DNA of 64,000 nucleotides. Source: an uncultured Lachnospiraceae bacterium (GTDB lineage Bacteria > Bacillota > Clostridia > Lachnospirales > Lachnospiraceae). The notes beneath the pieces were generated by a model. That model did not search any database, was not told where the DNA came from, and saw only the letters and a list, made by a program, of their open reading frames with translations. The stretch spans positions 1 to 64,000 of the forward strand of contig CAMWJF010000005.1 of the NCBI GenBank assembly GCA_947174505.1, read 5' to 3'. Made by a program: the position numbers and the translations under genes. Below are positions 31,342 through 42,000 of this stretch, piece after piece (the first letter of the stretch is position 1; each line of letters opens with the position of its first letter).

Positions 31342-31737
31342 TTGAAGATGAAAATGGTCGTCCTTGTGTCGGGACTTGTCCTGCTTTCAGCGGTGGGATT
31401 ATGGGGCTGTGGCGGTAATAGACAAATAACAGGAGTGATAACCGACGACAGTATACCGAAGTTTCAAAAATCAGAACCGGCAGTTGTGGGCGACTTGCCC
31501 AGCGATTCCGTAGAAACTGACGCTCCGGCGACTACAGAACTGGTTGCCTTGGCAGACACGCGTGAGGAGGCGGAAAAAATTGCCGAGTTATATGGTATTG
31601 AGTTAAGTTCTTATTCCAGTGGTGTAGCTACTTATACGACCGACAAAAATGCGCAGGAGCTCATTGAGTTTGGTGCTGAAAATGACTACCCCGAATTAAC
31701 TCCTAATTATGAAAATAAACTCTATACGGAACAATAA
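31342..31737 (+). CDS. small lipoprotein homologous to the subtilase prodomain region
   Basis: 131 residues from TTG 31342 (GAGGAGG 6 bases upstream; ATG 31348 possible). Signal sequence with lipobox LWGC, Cys23. Residues 67-131 (LVALADTREEAEKIAELYGI...) align with residues about 224-292 of the neighbouring protease (VVYLAETREEAEMVAEAFGG...) and share the closing 'PNY-N-LYT' motif. This looks like a stand-alone copy of the protease propeptide-like segment, anchored on the membrane. A role as inhibitor or folding helper is inference. 45 bases before the protease, so probably one operon. Confidence 0.7.
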   Translation: MKMKMVVLVSGLVLLSAVGLWGCGGNRQITGVITDDSIPKFQKSEPAVVGDLPSDSVETDAPATTELVALADTREEAEKIAELYGIELSSYSSGVATYTTDKNAQELIEFGAENDYPELTPNYENKLYTEQ

Positions 31738-31782
31738 ACCAAGAAATATCTTTTGATTAAATAAAGAAAGAGAAGGAGAAAA

Positions 31783-34700
31783 ATGAAAAGAGCAAAATTG
31801 TTATCCCTGTTTTTGGCAGGTTCCCTGCTGTTCCAGACGGCAGGAATCGATGCAATGGCGACTGCACCGTCTGAGCCTGCTCCGATCAGTGAAACCGTTG
31901 AAGATGTTGGCAGTGATCTTTCTGGACAGCCGGCTGAAGAAGAAAGTGGATTAGATGAATCCACGGAAGAAAGCAATCCTGAACAGCCCTCCGAGGGTGA
32001 GGAGAGTAAGGATCCTGCCGGGGAAGAAGAAACTCCTGAACAGCCCTCTGAGAGTGAAGAGGACAAAGATCCTGCCGGGGAAGAGGAAATTCCCGAGCAG
32101 CCCTCTGAGGATGAAGAGGACAAAGATCCTGCCGGGGAAGAAGAAACTCCCGAGCAGCCCTCCGAAGGAGAAGAGAGTAAGGAGCCTGTTGAAGAGGACG
32201 ACGAAAGCCAGGATTCTGTGTCTGAGAACACTGTCTCAGAGAATACTATATCCGAAAATACGCTTCCCGAGAATGAGACGAGTATTTTCTCTATTTTCCC
32301 GGGTTTGGGTGACAACTATAAATTTTCTTCACAGCAGTTGTCGGATAAACGCGTATTGGCTTCCCATGTAGAAGATGTCGTACAAATCCAATCGGCGGAA
32401 ACCGCCACGATTGAAGACTATCAGGATGCTGAGGGCGAGTATGAGCCTGGTGAGGTCGTGTATCTGGCGGAAACCAGGGAAGAAGCCGAAATGGTTGCTG
32501 AGGCTTTCGGAGGTACGCTGGGCAGTTATGTTTCTGAGGTAGCCGTAATCCGTCTGCCTAAAAAGGCAACTGTAGCGCTGGCGATTGCCGCAGCGTCGGA
32601 ACCGGAGATCAAGCTGCCCGCCGTGTGGCCCAATTATTACAACTACCTGTACACTGACACAAACGCGACGGTTAATCCTGTGCTTCCGGCTGGTTATGAC
32701 GAGCAATGGCATCACGATTATATTGGCACCCGTTACGCTTGGGCTGCCGGATATAAGGGGCAGGGAATCGAAGTCGCTGTCATTGACACGGGTCTTACCA
32801 AGAATCATGAAGATTTAGCGGCGAATGCTCTCAACGGAAAAACTTATGTTGATGGTGCAAACGGAACTGAATTTAATGCAGATAATGATACGCATGGCAC
32901 TCATGTGGCGGGTATCATTGCTGCAGATGATAATAACGTAGGTGTTGTCGGCATCGCGCCAGACGCGCAAGTACGCGGATACAGTGTATTTGCGGCAGAC
33001 GGTAGGTGTACAACCGCTTGGATAATGAGCGCTATTAGGGCTGCCGTTAAAGACGGAAATGATATCATTAACATGAGTCTGGGAAGTCCGAATTATAATA
33101 AGCTCTACGAGGATACCGTTAAAGAGGCATATGAAAAGGGTGTAGCTATTTTTGCTGCTTCTGGTAACGATGATTCAAATGGCAATAATTTCCCTGCTGC
33201 CTACGCCAGTACTATTTCTGTAGGCGCAGTAGACGAGAACAGCACAAGGGCATCTTTTTCGTGCTATGGCAGTACGGTGACACTGTCTTTCCCTGGCGTG
33301 AATATATACTCTACAGTCCCCGACGGTTATGGCAATATGAGTGGTACCAGCATGGCCTGTCCGGCAGCGGCCGGTACGGCGGCGGTTATCCTTTCTGCTA
33401 GAGAAGATATCAAGAGCAAGGAAGGTAAGGGAAGAGTGGATGCACTTGTCTCCGCTATGAAATCTTCCACAACCAAGTGTGCCAACTCCGGCATGGGTGC
33501 AGGCACAACCTACCTGCCTGGTGTGTTGAAGCTTGCTACGGATATGACTGCACCGGATGCGCCAGTCATTGATGTGGTTGATGAAAACACCTATAAGAGA
33601 GGTGCAAATAAGAAGGATTACATAGCAGAGAGCGTCGGTGTGACACTTTCCTCTGCAACTGCCGTGGGTATTGATATTTATTACTCAACAAGCGGTAAGA
33701 CACCGGCTTATAAAAATGGTGTCATCACAAATGCTGACAATGAGGAACCATATCAAATCGGCAGCGAAATAGAATTGGGCGGCGCTAAGAGCATTACCAT
33801 TAAAGCTATCGCTGTCAATCCGATTACTGGTATGGCAAGTAAGGCAGCGTCTAAAACCGTTACACTGACACCGATTCCAAGTGGGGTATCTGTAGAGTCT
33901 GCCAGCAATGTAAAGAGAGTGGTTGCCGGGAAGAGCCTGAAATTCACTGCCACTGTCACTCCTTCTTATGCGATCTCCAACAAGGTTGAATGGTCTGTGG
34001 ATGATAAGGCAAAGGCGGCAGGTATCACAGTATCAAACGGCACGGTTAAAACAAAAAGTGGCACTGCTCCAGGAGAATATACGGTTACTGCTAGGGCTGT
34101 CGGAAATGATGGGATAAAATATGATGGTGCAAAGGATGATTTCAAATTTACTGTAATCGAGACATCTGCCGTAACGAAGGTTGCATTTATTGATCCTACA
34201 ACCTCAAAAGCGCCTAAGGCAAAGAGCATAAAGACAAGCGACAACAAAACAGCGGATGACGACAATGCGGTCATTGATTTAGGGAAATATCTTACAGTAA
34301 CTACGACAGACACAAATAAAGTGAAGAAGGATATCACTGGCGAGTCTGCCCTTGCAGAAGTGGTCTGGTCCAGCAGTAACGTTAAGATTGCCACAGTCTC
34401 TGACGCTGGTGTTATCTCTGCCGTTGCACCCGGTAAAGCGACCATCAAGGCGACTTCCAACGACGGCGGTAACAAGAGTGCATCCTACAGTGTGACAGTC
34501 GTACAGCCCGTTACAGAGATTATCATAGCCGGTTCTCCCAAAGTGGCTGCCGGAAAAGGAATTGCGCTTACGGCAAAGGTATTACCTGCAAATGCCAGCA
34601 ACAAGAAAGTGGAGTGGAGTGTAGCTGGCGACGGGAAAGTAAAGATCGGCAAGGGCAACGGTAAGATAACCACGACAAAGGACGCCAAAGGAACATACAC

Positions 34701-35799
34701 GGTAACAGCTATTGCGGCAGATAAGCTTGGTGTTGCCAAAGCAGCCACGTATGAGATCACGATTACGGATGAGGAGATCACTAAAATTATCCTCAACGAG
34801 AGTAAGCTGACCCTGTTCCCACCTAAGACAAGCGCAACAAAAAATACAACAGCTACCCTAACTGCCACTGTGACGGGGAAAAAGGGTGGCGCAACGCAAA
34901 CCCTGACTGATCCTTTGATCACTTGGACCAGTAGCGCACCTTCCATAGCCTCCGTGGATAAAGACGGTAATATTACTGCAAAATCGTCCGGCAAAGCGAC
35001 CATCACCTGTGCCGCTACTGACGGCAGTAATAAAAAGGCAACCTGTGCGGTTACTGTCAGCGCACCTATGTCCAGACTGGTGATCGGTCCTACAGACGGA
35101 AGCGCGGGCTGTATTGCCGTCGGCAAAAAGACTAAAATGGTAGCCAAATACTATAGTAATTATGGAAAGCCAACAAGCAATAAAATCAATTGGGAAATAG
35201 TGCCAGGCTCATGCAAGAATGTAGCTGCAGATAAGGTATCTATTGACAAAAATGGTACAGTTTCCGTAGCAAAGGATGCTACTTATGGCTCCTTCGCTGT
35301 TCGCGCAACAGCACAAGATGGCAGTGGGGTAACTTCAAACCAGTATACGCTGGCTATCTGGCCCAGCTTTGTTGCGGCAAGGCTTAAAAAAGTTGTTACT
35401 ACAGATGATAATGGTAATATAAATGGATATCATTTTATAGTGGAGGCAACTGACGAAAAGGATAATAAAGGAAAACCTGATTGGGACGAGGCAATGATGC
35501 TTCCCAGCTTTTATTGCACAGCTACAGTGTCAGGCCCCAAAAACATAGGACTGTATAAGGACTACCTTGTGATTGATGGTGCGTCTTACGCATTATATGA
35601 TCCGCAGCCCCTTAAAGCAACCGATAAACAGTTAGATTATCTTCCGCCTAGAGGGAATGTACAACTATATACAAACGAATGTGATAAAATAACCTTGACT
35701 GTAGCGCTTAAGGATGGTTCTAATCTTAAGGCAACGGCAAGTATGTATGCTATTCAATATCAAAATACCGCTGGATATTATGTAATTGGATATTATTAA
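31783..35799 (+). CDS. secreted S8 (subtilisin) serine protease with Ig-like repeats
   Basis: 1338 residues. Signal peptide (1-26, ending IDAMA). Residues 67-142 are four 19-residue acidic repeats, then four VSENT-like pentapeptides. A prodomain-like segment (about 224-292) is followed by the peptidase S8 domain with catalytic Asp335 (AVIDTGL), His371 (THGTHVAG), Asn462 and Ser523 (SGTSMACPAAAG). From about 600 to the end come Ig-like/BIG2 domains, a chitobiase-like segment (YYSTSGKTPAYKNG) and Lys-rich beta strands. No LPxTG or anchor is visible, so it may be released or held by the acidic stalk. Substrate unknown. Confidence 0.92.
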   Translation: MKRAKLLSLFLAGSLLFQTAGIDAMATAPSEPAPISETVEDVGSDLSGQPAEEESGLDESTEESNPEQPSEGEESKDPAGEEETPEQPSESEEDKDPAGEEEIPEQPSEDEEDKDPAGEEETPEQPSEGEESKEPVEEDDESQDSVSENTVSENTISENTLPENETSIFSIFPGLGDNYKFSSQQLSDKRVLASHVEDVVQIQSAETATIEDYQDAEGEYEPGEVVYLAETREEAEMVAEAFGGTLGSYVSEVAVIRLPKKATVALAIAAASEPEIKLPAVWPNYYNYLYTDTNATVNPVLPAGYDEQWHHDYIGTRYAWAAGYKGQGIEVAVIDTGLTKNHEDLAANALNGKTYVDGANGTEFNADNDTHGTHVAGIIAADDNNVGVVGIAPDAQVRGYSVFAADGRCTTAWIMSAIRAAVKDGNDIINMSLGSPNYNKLYEDTVKEAYEKGVAIFAASGNDDSNGNNFPAAYASTISVGAVDENSTRASFSCYGSTVTLSFPGVNIYSTVPDGYGNMSGTSMACPAAAGTAAVILSAREDIKSKEGKGRVDALVSAMKSSTTKCANSGMGAGTTYLPGVLKLATDMTAPDAPVIDVVDENTYKRGANKKDYIAESVGVTLSSATAVGIDIYYSTSGKTPAYKNGVITNADNEEPYQIGSEIELGGAKSITIKAIAVNPITGMASKAASKTVTLTPIPSGVSVESASNVKRVVAGKSLKFTATVTPSYAISNKVEWSVDDKAKAAGITVSNGTVKTKSGTAPGEYTVTARAVGNDGIKYDGAKDDFKFTVIETSAVTKVAFIDPTTSKAPKAKSIKTSDNKTADDDNAVIDLGKYLTVTTTDTNKVKKDITGESALAEVVWSSSNVKIATVSDAGVISAVAPGKATIKATSNDGGNKSASYSVTVVQPVTEIIIAGSPKVAAGKGIALTAKVLPANASNKKVEWSVAGDGKVKIGKGNGKITTTKDAKGTYTVTAIAADKLGVAKAATYEITITDEEITKIILNESKLTLFPPKTSATKNTTATLTATVTGKKGGATQTLTDPLITWTSSAPSIASVDKDGNITAKSSGKATITCAATDGSNKKATCAVTVSAPMSRLVIGPTDGSAGCIAVGKKTKMVAKYYSNYGKPTSNKINWEIVPGSCKNVAADKVSIDKNGTVSVAKDATYGSFAVRATAQDGSGVTSNQYTLAIWPSFVAARLKKVVTTDDNGNINGYHFIVEATDEKDNKGKPDWDEAMMLPSFYCTATVSGPKNIGLYKDYLVIDGASYALYDPQPLKATDKQLDYLPPRGNVQLYTNECDKITLTVALKDGSNLKATASMYAIQYQNTAGYYVIGYY
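31981..32208 (+). repeat. 57-bp tandem repeat inside the protease gene (4 copies)
   Basis: Four units of 57 bases encode EQPSEGEESKDPAGEEETP and variants. Differences are mostly conservative (S/D, T/I), and the fourth unit is the most diverged. Such a repeat can expand or contract by slippage and change stalk length. Confidence 0.85.
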
Positions 35800-35814
35800 T
35801 AATATTTTGCTATC

Positions 35815-35855
35815 GACCAGCCGAATCCTATGATTCGGCTGGTCTTCTCTTTTTT
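35815..35855 (+). terminator. terminator after the subtilase
   Basis: GACCAGCCGAATC (35815-35827) pairs perfectly with GATTCGGCTGGTC (35832-35844), followed by TTCTCTTTTTT. Confidence 0.95.
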
Positions 35856-35911
35856 GACGGTTTAAGGCTGTCTTGTAGAATCAGCTTTAAATGGAATAGT
35901 CAAGAAGCCGG

Positions 35912-35940
35912 TTGACTTTATGCTTCCAAAATAATATGCT
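35912..35940 (+). promoter_or_regulatory. promoter of the 2163-residue surface protein gene
   Basis: TTGACT (35912-35917), 17-base spacer, TATGCT (35935-35940). Confidence 0.6.
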
Positions 35941-36005
35941 GATTATAGGCTTTCAATAATTATATCAAGTGATATTTTTATTGTGGAAATGAGGGAGAGA
36001 GAAGC

Positions 36006-39000
36006 ATGAAATCAGTAAAAAGAGTTTTAGCAGGTATTCTGGCAACCATTTTGGTGCTTTCCTCCGCGCAACTTCCGGGAGGCATTTCCTATGCGGAAGA
36101 ACTGACACCCGTGCAGGAAGGCATATCGGATGAAGAACCGGCTGTGCAGGAGGATGCGTTGCAACAGGAGCCGGGGCAGGAAGATGCGGACGAGAAGGCA
36201 GGAGAAGAAAAGACGGAGCCACCTGGGGCGGAAGCGTCGGAAGGCACTTCCGGCGACAGCGGGACGCCGGAGGAAGATCCTGCGCAGACAGAGAAGCCTG
36301 TGGGTGACGAGGAACCGTCTGATCAGGACGCAGAAGACCCCGCAGACCAGCTTGCGCCGGATGCACAGTTACCTGATGACGAGGTGTCAGTTTCCGAAAA
36401 TGACCTGCAGATTTCCGCAAATGATTTAATGTCTGTCGGGGCAGTGGAGGTTTGGGTGGATGCGGAGATGGAAGGTGTGTATCAGTTTGGCGATGCGCCT
36501 TCCGCGGATGAGGGAATTGCACTTTATTCGGAGTCTGCCTATACAGACGATCAGATCATGGACTATCTGTATATACAGATGAAAGAGCGCATTACGCCAA
36601 TTGATGTCTCCCAATATGAGATACCCTTCGAAAAACGGGAAACGGAAGAAGAAAAAAAGATTCCAACAAAAATACAGCTTTTGGTCAGCGGCGCATTAAA
36701 TGAGCACCCGGATCTCTACTATGTGAGCGGACGGTATAGCTATAGTTATAGCCCGGCCACAGAGAAAATAACGGAGCTTAATATTACCTACGATGCCACG
36801 CTGAATGCTTCCGTATGGCAGCAGGGTGTGGACGCGGCGCTGGCTTCAGTGGATCAGGATATGACCGATTTGCAGAAAGCAATTGTTCTGCACGACTATC
36901 TGACGGTCAACTGTGAGTATGACAAAGAAAATCTGGATAAAAATACCGTCCCAAGTGTATCCCATTCCACCTACGGTGTTTTTGCTAACCGCACTGCAGT
37001 CTGTGACGGGTATGCGCTTTCCTATAAATACCTTTTACAGCAGGTGGGAATTGACTGCTATATGGTCACCAGTGAAGAGATCAACCATGCATGGAACCTG
37101 ATTAAACTGGACGGAGAATATTATCAGGTGGATGTCACATGGGATGATCCGACGTGGGATTTGGTTGGCAGGTCGGTGCATACTTATATGTTCCGCAGCG
37201 ATGAAAGCTTTGATCCTGCTGGTGCTCCACAAAAGCATAGCGGCGGACGGGTAACGTACGGCAGTCAGACGGTGGATTATCAGGCGACGGATACCCGCTA
37301 TGACGATGCTTTCTGGACGGACTGTACATCGCCGATGGTGCTTTCGGGCAGCGAATGCTATTACATATCGTCCGATGGCGGAGCAGGCGGGAACCCCGCC
37401 TTGATGAAAGCCAGCCTTGGCGCAGTCACGTCAGACGGCGCGCCTCTGCAGCAGATTGACAAATGGCCGGTTTGGCTGAACAGCGGGGGGATTTGGCCGG
37501 GCGTATATTCCGGGCTGTTCCGCATCGATGACCGCCTGTATTTCAATGATAAGGCAAATATCTACAGTACCGCCATGGACGGGACAGACAAAAAGACGGA
37601 GTTTGTCGCCAATACGGAAAACGGTTACATTTATGGCAGCGCCTACTACGGCGGTGCGGTGCGTTACAGCATTCACCAGTCCCCGAATCTGACGGAGAAG
37701 GAGAAGGTGCTGACGGCGGATCTCGGTGAGGGAGGCACAGAGCCGGCTCCTTTGCCGGAAAGCGGCGTGGCGCTGGAACTCGAGAATCTTTACTGCCAAT
37801 ATACGGCTCTTGATGGAACACAGATCAGTTCTACCGCAGAGGGAAAGCCGAAGCTTTTGGTCTTCTACAGCAATTCCTGTGCAAATTGTCAGAACACGAT
37901 TCTTGATATCAGCAGTGAAATTGACAAATTTTCGGGTATTGACATCTATGCGCTGGAGTCGGATGGAGGAACAGAGGAAGCCGTTGCCCGGATGAAGGAC
38001 CAGTACGGCTGTGAAGAGATTACTTTTTCCTATGATACCACGACAAAGAATATGAACAGTATGTGGGCGTATCTGCGGGTAGCCGGGATTGAGGATGCTA
38101 CGGTTGCTATGCCTGTGCTGTGCTATATTGACGGAAATAACCGCTTACAGTATATCACGCGGGGATTGAAGACCGCAGATGAGGTGCGTGCCAACCTGGA
38201 AAAATATTGCAACTACTCGCAGGCGTATACGATTACTTATATTTTAGGCGGCGGGACAAACAACAGCGAAAACCCGTCTGTCTATACGGAGAAAGATACG
38301 GTCATCATACTAAGGGATCCTGTCAGAGAAGGATTTCAGTTTGAAGGCTGGTATGCTGATGCGGCATATTCTATCAGGGTGATCGAGATATACGGAGAGA
38401 ACAGGAGTGATATTACACTTTATGCAAAATGGAAGCCGCTAACTGAGACGGAAACGCCTACGATTGACCTGACTCCGGCTGAAGGCAATGTGCTCATGGG
38501 CTTTTCGGGTGCATATTATACGGAAACTGCGGATAAGATACTGAACCGCCTGAATGAGATTCGTTTGGAGGCGTGCCGGGAGGGGGTGCGTAAACCTGGA
38601 ACAGATGTGCCGCTGACGATAGAAGATTATGTGCCGCTTCAGTGGTCTTCGGATCTTGAGGCGATCGCTAGGCTGCGGGCGGCGGAAGCGACTGTCAAAC
38701 AGGCGCACGAGAGGCCGAACGGACAGCGGTGTTTTACGGTGGTTACCAAGAACGGGGAGCAGTCCTGGGCGGAAAACCTGGCATGGAATTATAACGGTCT
38801 GATGAAGGGAATCGAGCAATGGTACGGAGAGAAAAATGACTGGGTAAACCAGACAGGTGCGGTGACCGGGCATTATACAAGTATTATTAATCCGGGTTAT
38901 TGTGCTGTCGGTGTGGGAGCTTTCCGGCTGTCCAGCGGCGGCTGGTATGCCGTGGCACAGGAGTTCAGTTACAAAGACGGTATGGATGCGAAGAAGGATG

Positions 39001-42000
39001 CAAGCTCCGGGGAGTGCGTGCAGTATATGGAAGTACAGGGAGAAAATGTTTCCAACCTGTCATTTTCCGGGACGCAGACCGCTTTTTTACAGGAGGGTGA
39101 TACCTGCCGGTTTTCGGTCAATGTGACAGTGCAGTATAATGATTATTATAATAATGCCAAAAGCTTTACTGGGCCGTATCAGGCAGGGGGAAAATGGACC
39201 ACTTCCGATGAAAAGGTTGCGGTAGTGGATTCCACAGGCGAGGTGCGTGCCGTGGGGAAAGGAACGGCGCAGATCAGTGTGAGCGCTGGTTCGCAGTCAG
39301 CCTCTGCGCCGATCACGGTTTACGGAGACGACGAAAGCCCGGTCGCGGTGAAAGCGCCCGATAGCACGACTTATAAGGTTGGGGGGAAGATCAACCTTAA
39401 GGGTGGGACTGTCACCTATCCGTCCGGCGATACGCTAAAAACGGATGCACTGACAGAGAATATGATCAACGGCTTTGATTCCTCCAAGCCTGGGATCTGC
39501 GAGATACGTGTCAGTGTCGGCGGCTATACGGCGGGTTTTGATACGCTGATTGTGGAAGAACCAAAGCTGACGGCTTCGGTCGGACAGAGACTCAGTGAGA
39601 TTGCTTTGCCGCAGAACGAGCACGGAACATATACATGGCAGGATGATACGCAGACTGTTGAGAAGGCGGGGATTTATACTTTTGTGGCGGTATTTACCCC
39701 GAAGGATGAAACGAAGTTTCAAAAGCTTTCGGATATTCAGGTGCAGGTGACAGCGCAGGAGATGCTCGGAGACGGAACGGACGTCACTTTTAAGACAAAT
39801 CGGTTTACCTACAACGGCGTGGATCAGGAGCCGAAGGTGGTGGTGCGGTCAGCGGATGTTGTCCTGAAAGAAGGACAGGATTATGAGCTGTCCTATGAAA
39901 ATAACAGGAATGCAGGTACAGCGACTGTGACCATAGAGGGAACAGGCTGCTACCTTGGCACTATCCGCAGAACCTTTGAGATCCAGCCTGCTCCGCTCCG
40001 AATCAGTGCCAAGGATAAGACGATTCTGGTCGGGGCGGCCATTCCGGCAGGCGGTGCATATGAATACGGGATAAGCGGTCTGGTGGGAACGGATGTGCTG
40101 CTGACTGAACCTGTATTTTCTTGTGCGGTTGCGGACACGACGGCTACAGGGCAGTATGAAATTGTTCCTTCCGGGGCGGACGCGGGAGCGAACTATACAA
40201 TTACCTATGAGAACGGCAGACTGACCGTAGCCTATGAATATGTTTCCTGTACGGTGACCTTTGATGTACAGGGACATGGAACGGCGCCTGCGGCACAGTT
40301 TGGTTTGAGAGCAGGGAGTACGGCGGAGAAACCGGAGGATCCGAATGCCGCCGGATACCGTTTTGACGGCTGGTATCGGGACGCCGCATGCACAAAAGCA
40401 TGGAATTTTGAGACTGATATTGTGCAGGCGGATATGACGCTGTATGCGAAGTGGCTTGAAGAAAGCAAGGAGGACGGCGGCTTCGCTTTTCAGGAAATAG
40501 CTGACGTATATTATACAGGCAAGGCATGTAAGCCGGTGGTAAGCGTGTATGACGGGAATGTGCTCTTAAAATCCGGCAGGGATTACCAGATCAAGTATTT
40601 CAATAATACAAATGCGAATAAAGGCGGCGTGCTGAAAAGCGGAAATGGGGAAGGCGTCAACTTCAATTCGGAGCTCCCATATGTGGAGATCATCGGCAAA
40701 GGCAATTATACGGACAGAATTAAGGACGGGAACAAGGATACCGTTAAGGTAAATTTCAATATTCTACGGGCGTCAATCGGAGACGGTACAGCGGAACCGG
40801 CGGCCGGAGTCACGCTGAAAGTATCGGATCAGCTTGTCACGGCGAACAAAGTGCAGAAGCCTTTCTCCTCCATTAAGTATGCGAAGGGCATGAAACGGGA
40901 CGTGGATTTCCGGCTGCGGCTGACGCCGGAAAATGCCCGTGACGGGTTGGGAAAGAGTCTGGAGAAGGATATGGAGCTGCCCAACGCGGAAATTCCGGCT
41001 AATTCTGAAGGGGAGTTTCTGCTGACGCTTGAGGGAATCGGCAATTATGCGGGAAGCATCTGCAGGACAGTCTATGTGACGGACAAAGCACATTTGATGA
41101 AAAATGCCACGGTCACTCTTGGCAGGAATCAGAAAAATGTCGTGTTTACGGGACAGGCGGTAAAACTGACTGCGGCGGAGGAGGATTCGCCGGATACCTT
41201 TACCGTGAAGTATGGGAAAATCTTTCTTAAACCGGGACGCGATTATGTGGTGAGCTATCGCAATCATGAAAAAGTCGGCAAGGCGGAACTTGTCATCACC
41301 GGGAACGGGGAGTATGTTGGGACGAAGACAGCAGCTTTCAATATTACTGGAAAGTCATTTTCGGCGAAGACGGTCCAGGTGAGCGGCGTAGAGGATAAGC
41401 AGTATACGGGAAGGGCGCTGACACAGAATGACGCTGTTTTGACCTACCTGACGCAGGACGGAGCGGAGATGCCGCTGCAGTACGGCACGGATTATACCAT
41501 AAGTTACTCGAAAAATGTCAACAGGGGCAATGCCACAATGACCTTTAGGGGTGTGGATAAGGCGGGTTACAGCGGCAGCTTTAAGAAGACCTTTAAGATT
41601 GAGGCAGTGGATATTGCGGATCAGGATCAGGTGAGTCGTGCGGGCACGATGGAAAGCATGAGTTTCCAGTACTGCAAGGCGGGTGTGAAGCCTGTGGATG
41701 AGATTGTTCTCACAAATAAGGCGGGATTTATACTGCGCAATGGAAAAGACTACACGCTCGCCTATAAGAACAATAAGGCAGTAGCGAATGCTTCCTCAGA
41801 AAATCCGCCTACGGTAACGGTGAAAGGAAAGGGCAATTACAACGGCAAATTTGATATTACTTTCCAAATCACGAAGAGCGGACTGAATCAGGCTGTGGCT
41901 GAGGGCAGCATCCGGATTACGCCAACGGCTGTCGCCTACAATCCGGACAAGGCGGAGGACTATGAGTATAAGCCTGCGATAAAGCTGATGGACGGAAAGA

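Noticed and set aside
31981-32208. possible CRISPR-like array because of regular repeats
   Set aside because: Units are 57 bases in frame without unique spacers and encode a regular acidic peptide repeat.
33966-35147. long minus-strand hydrophobic frames under the subtilase Ig-like region
   Set aside because: Complement of Thr/Ala/Lys-rich beta domains that yields Val/Leu-rich noise; no ribosome sites.
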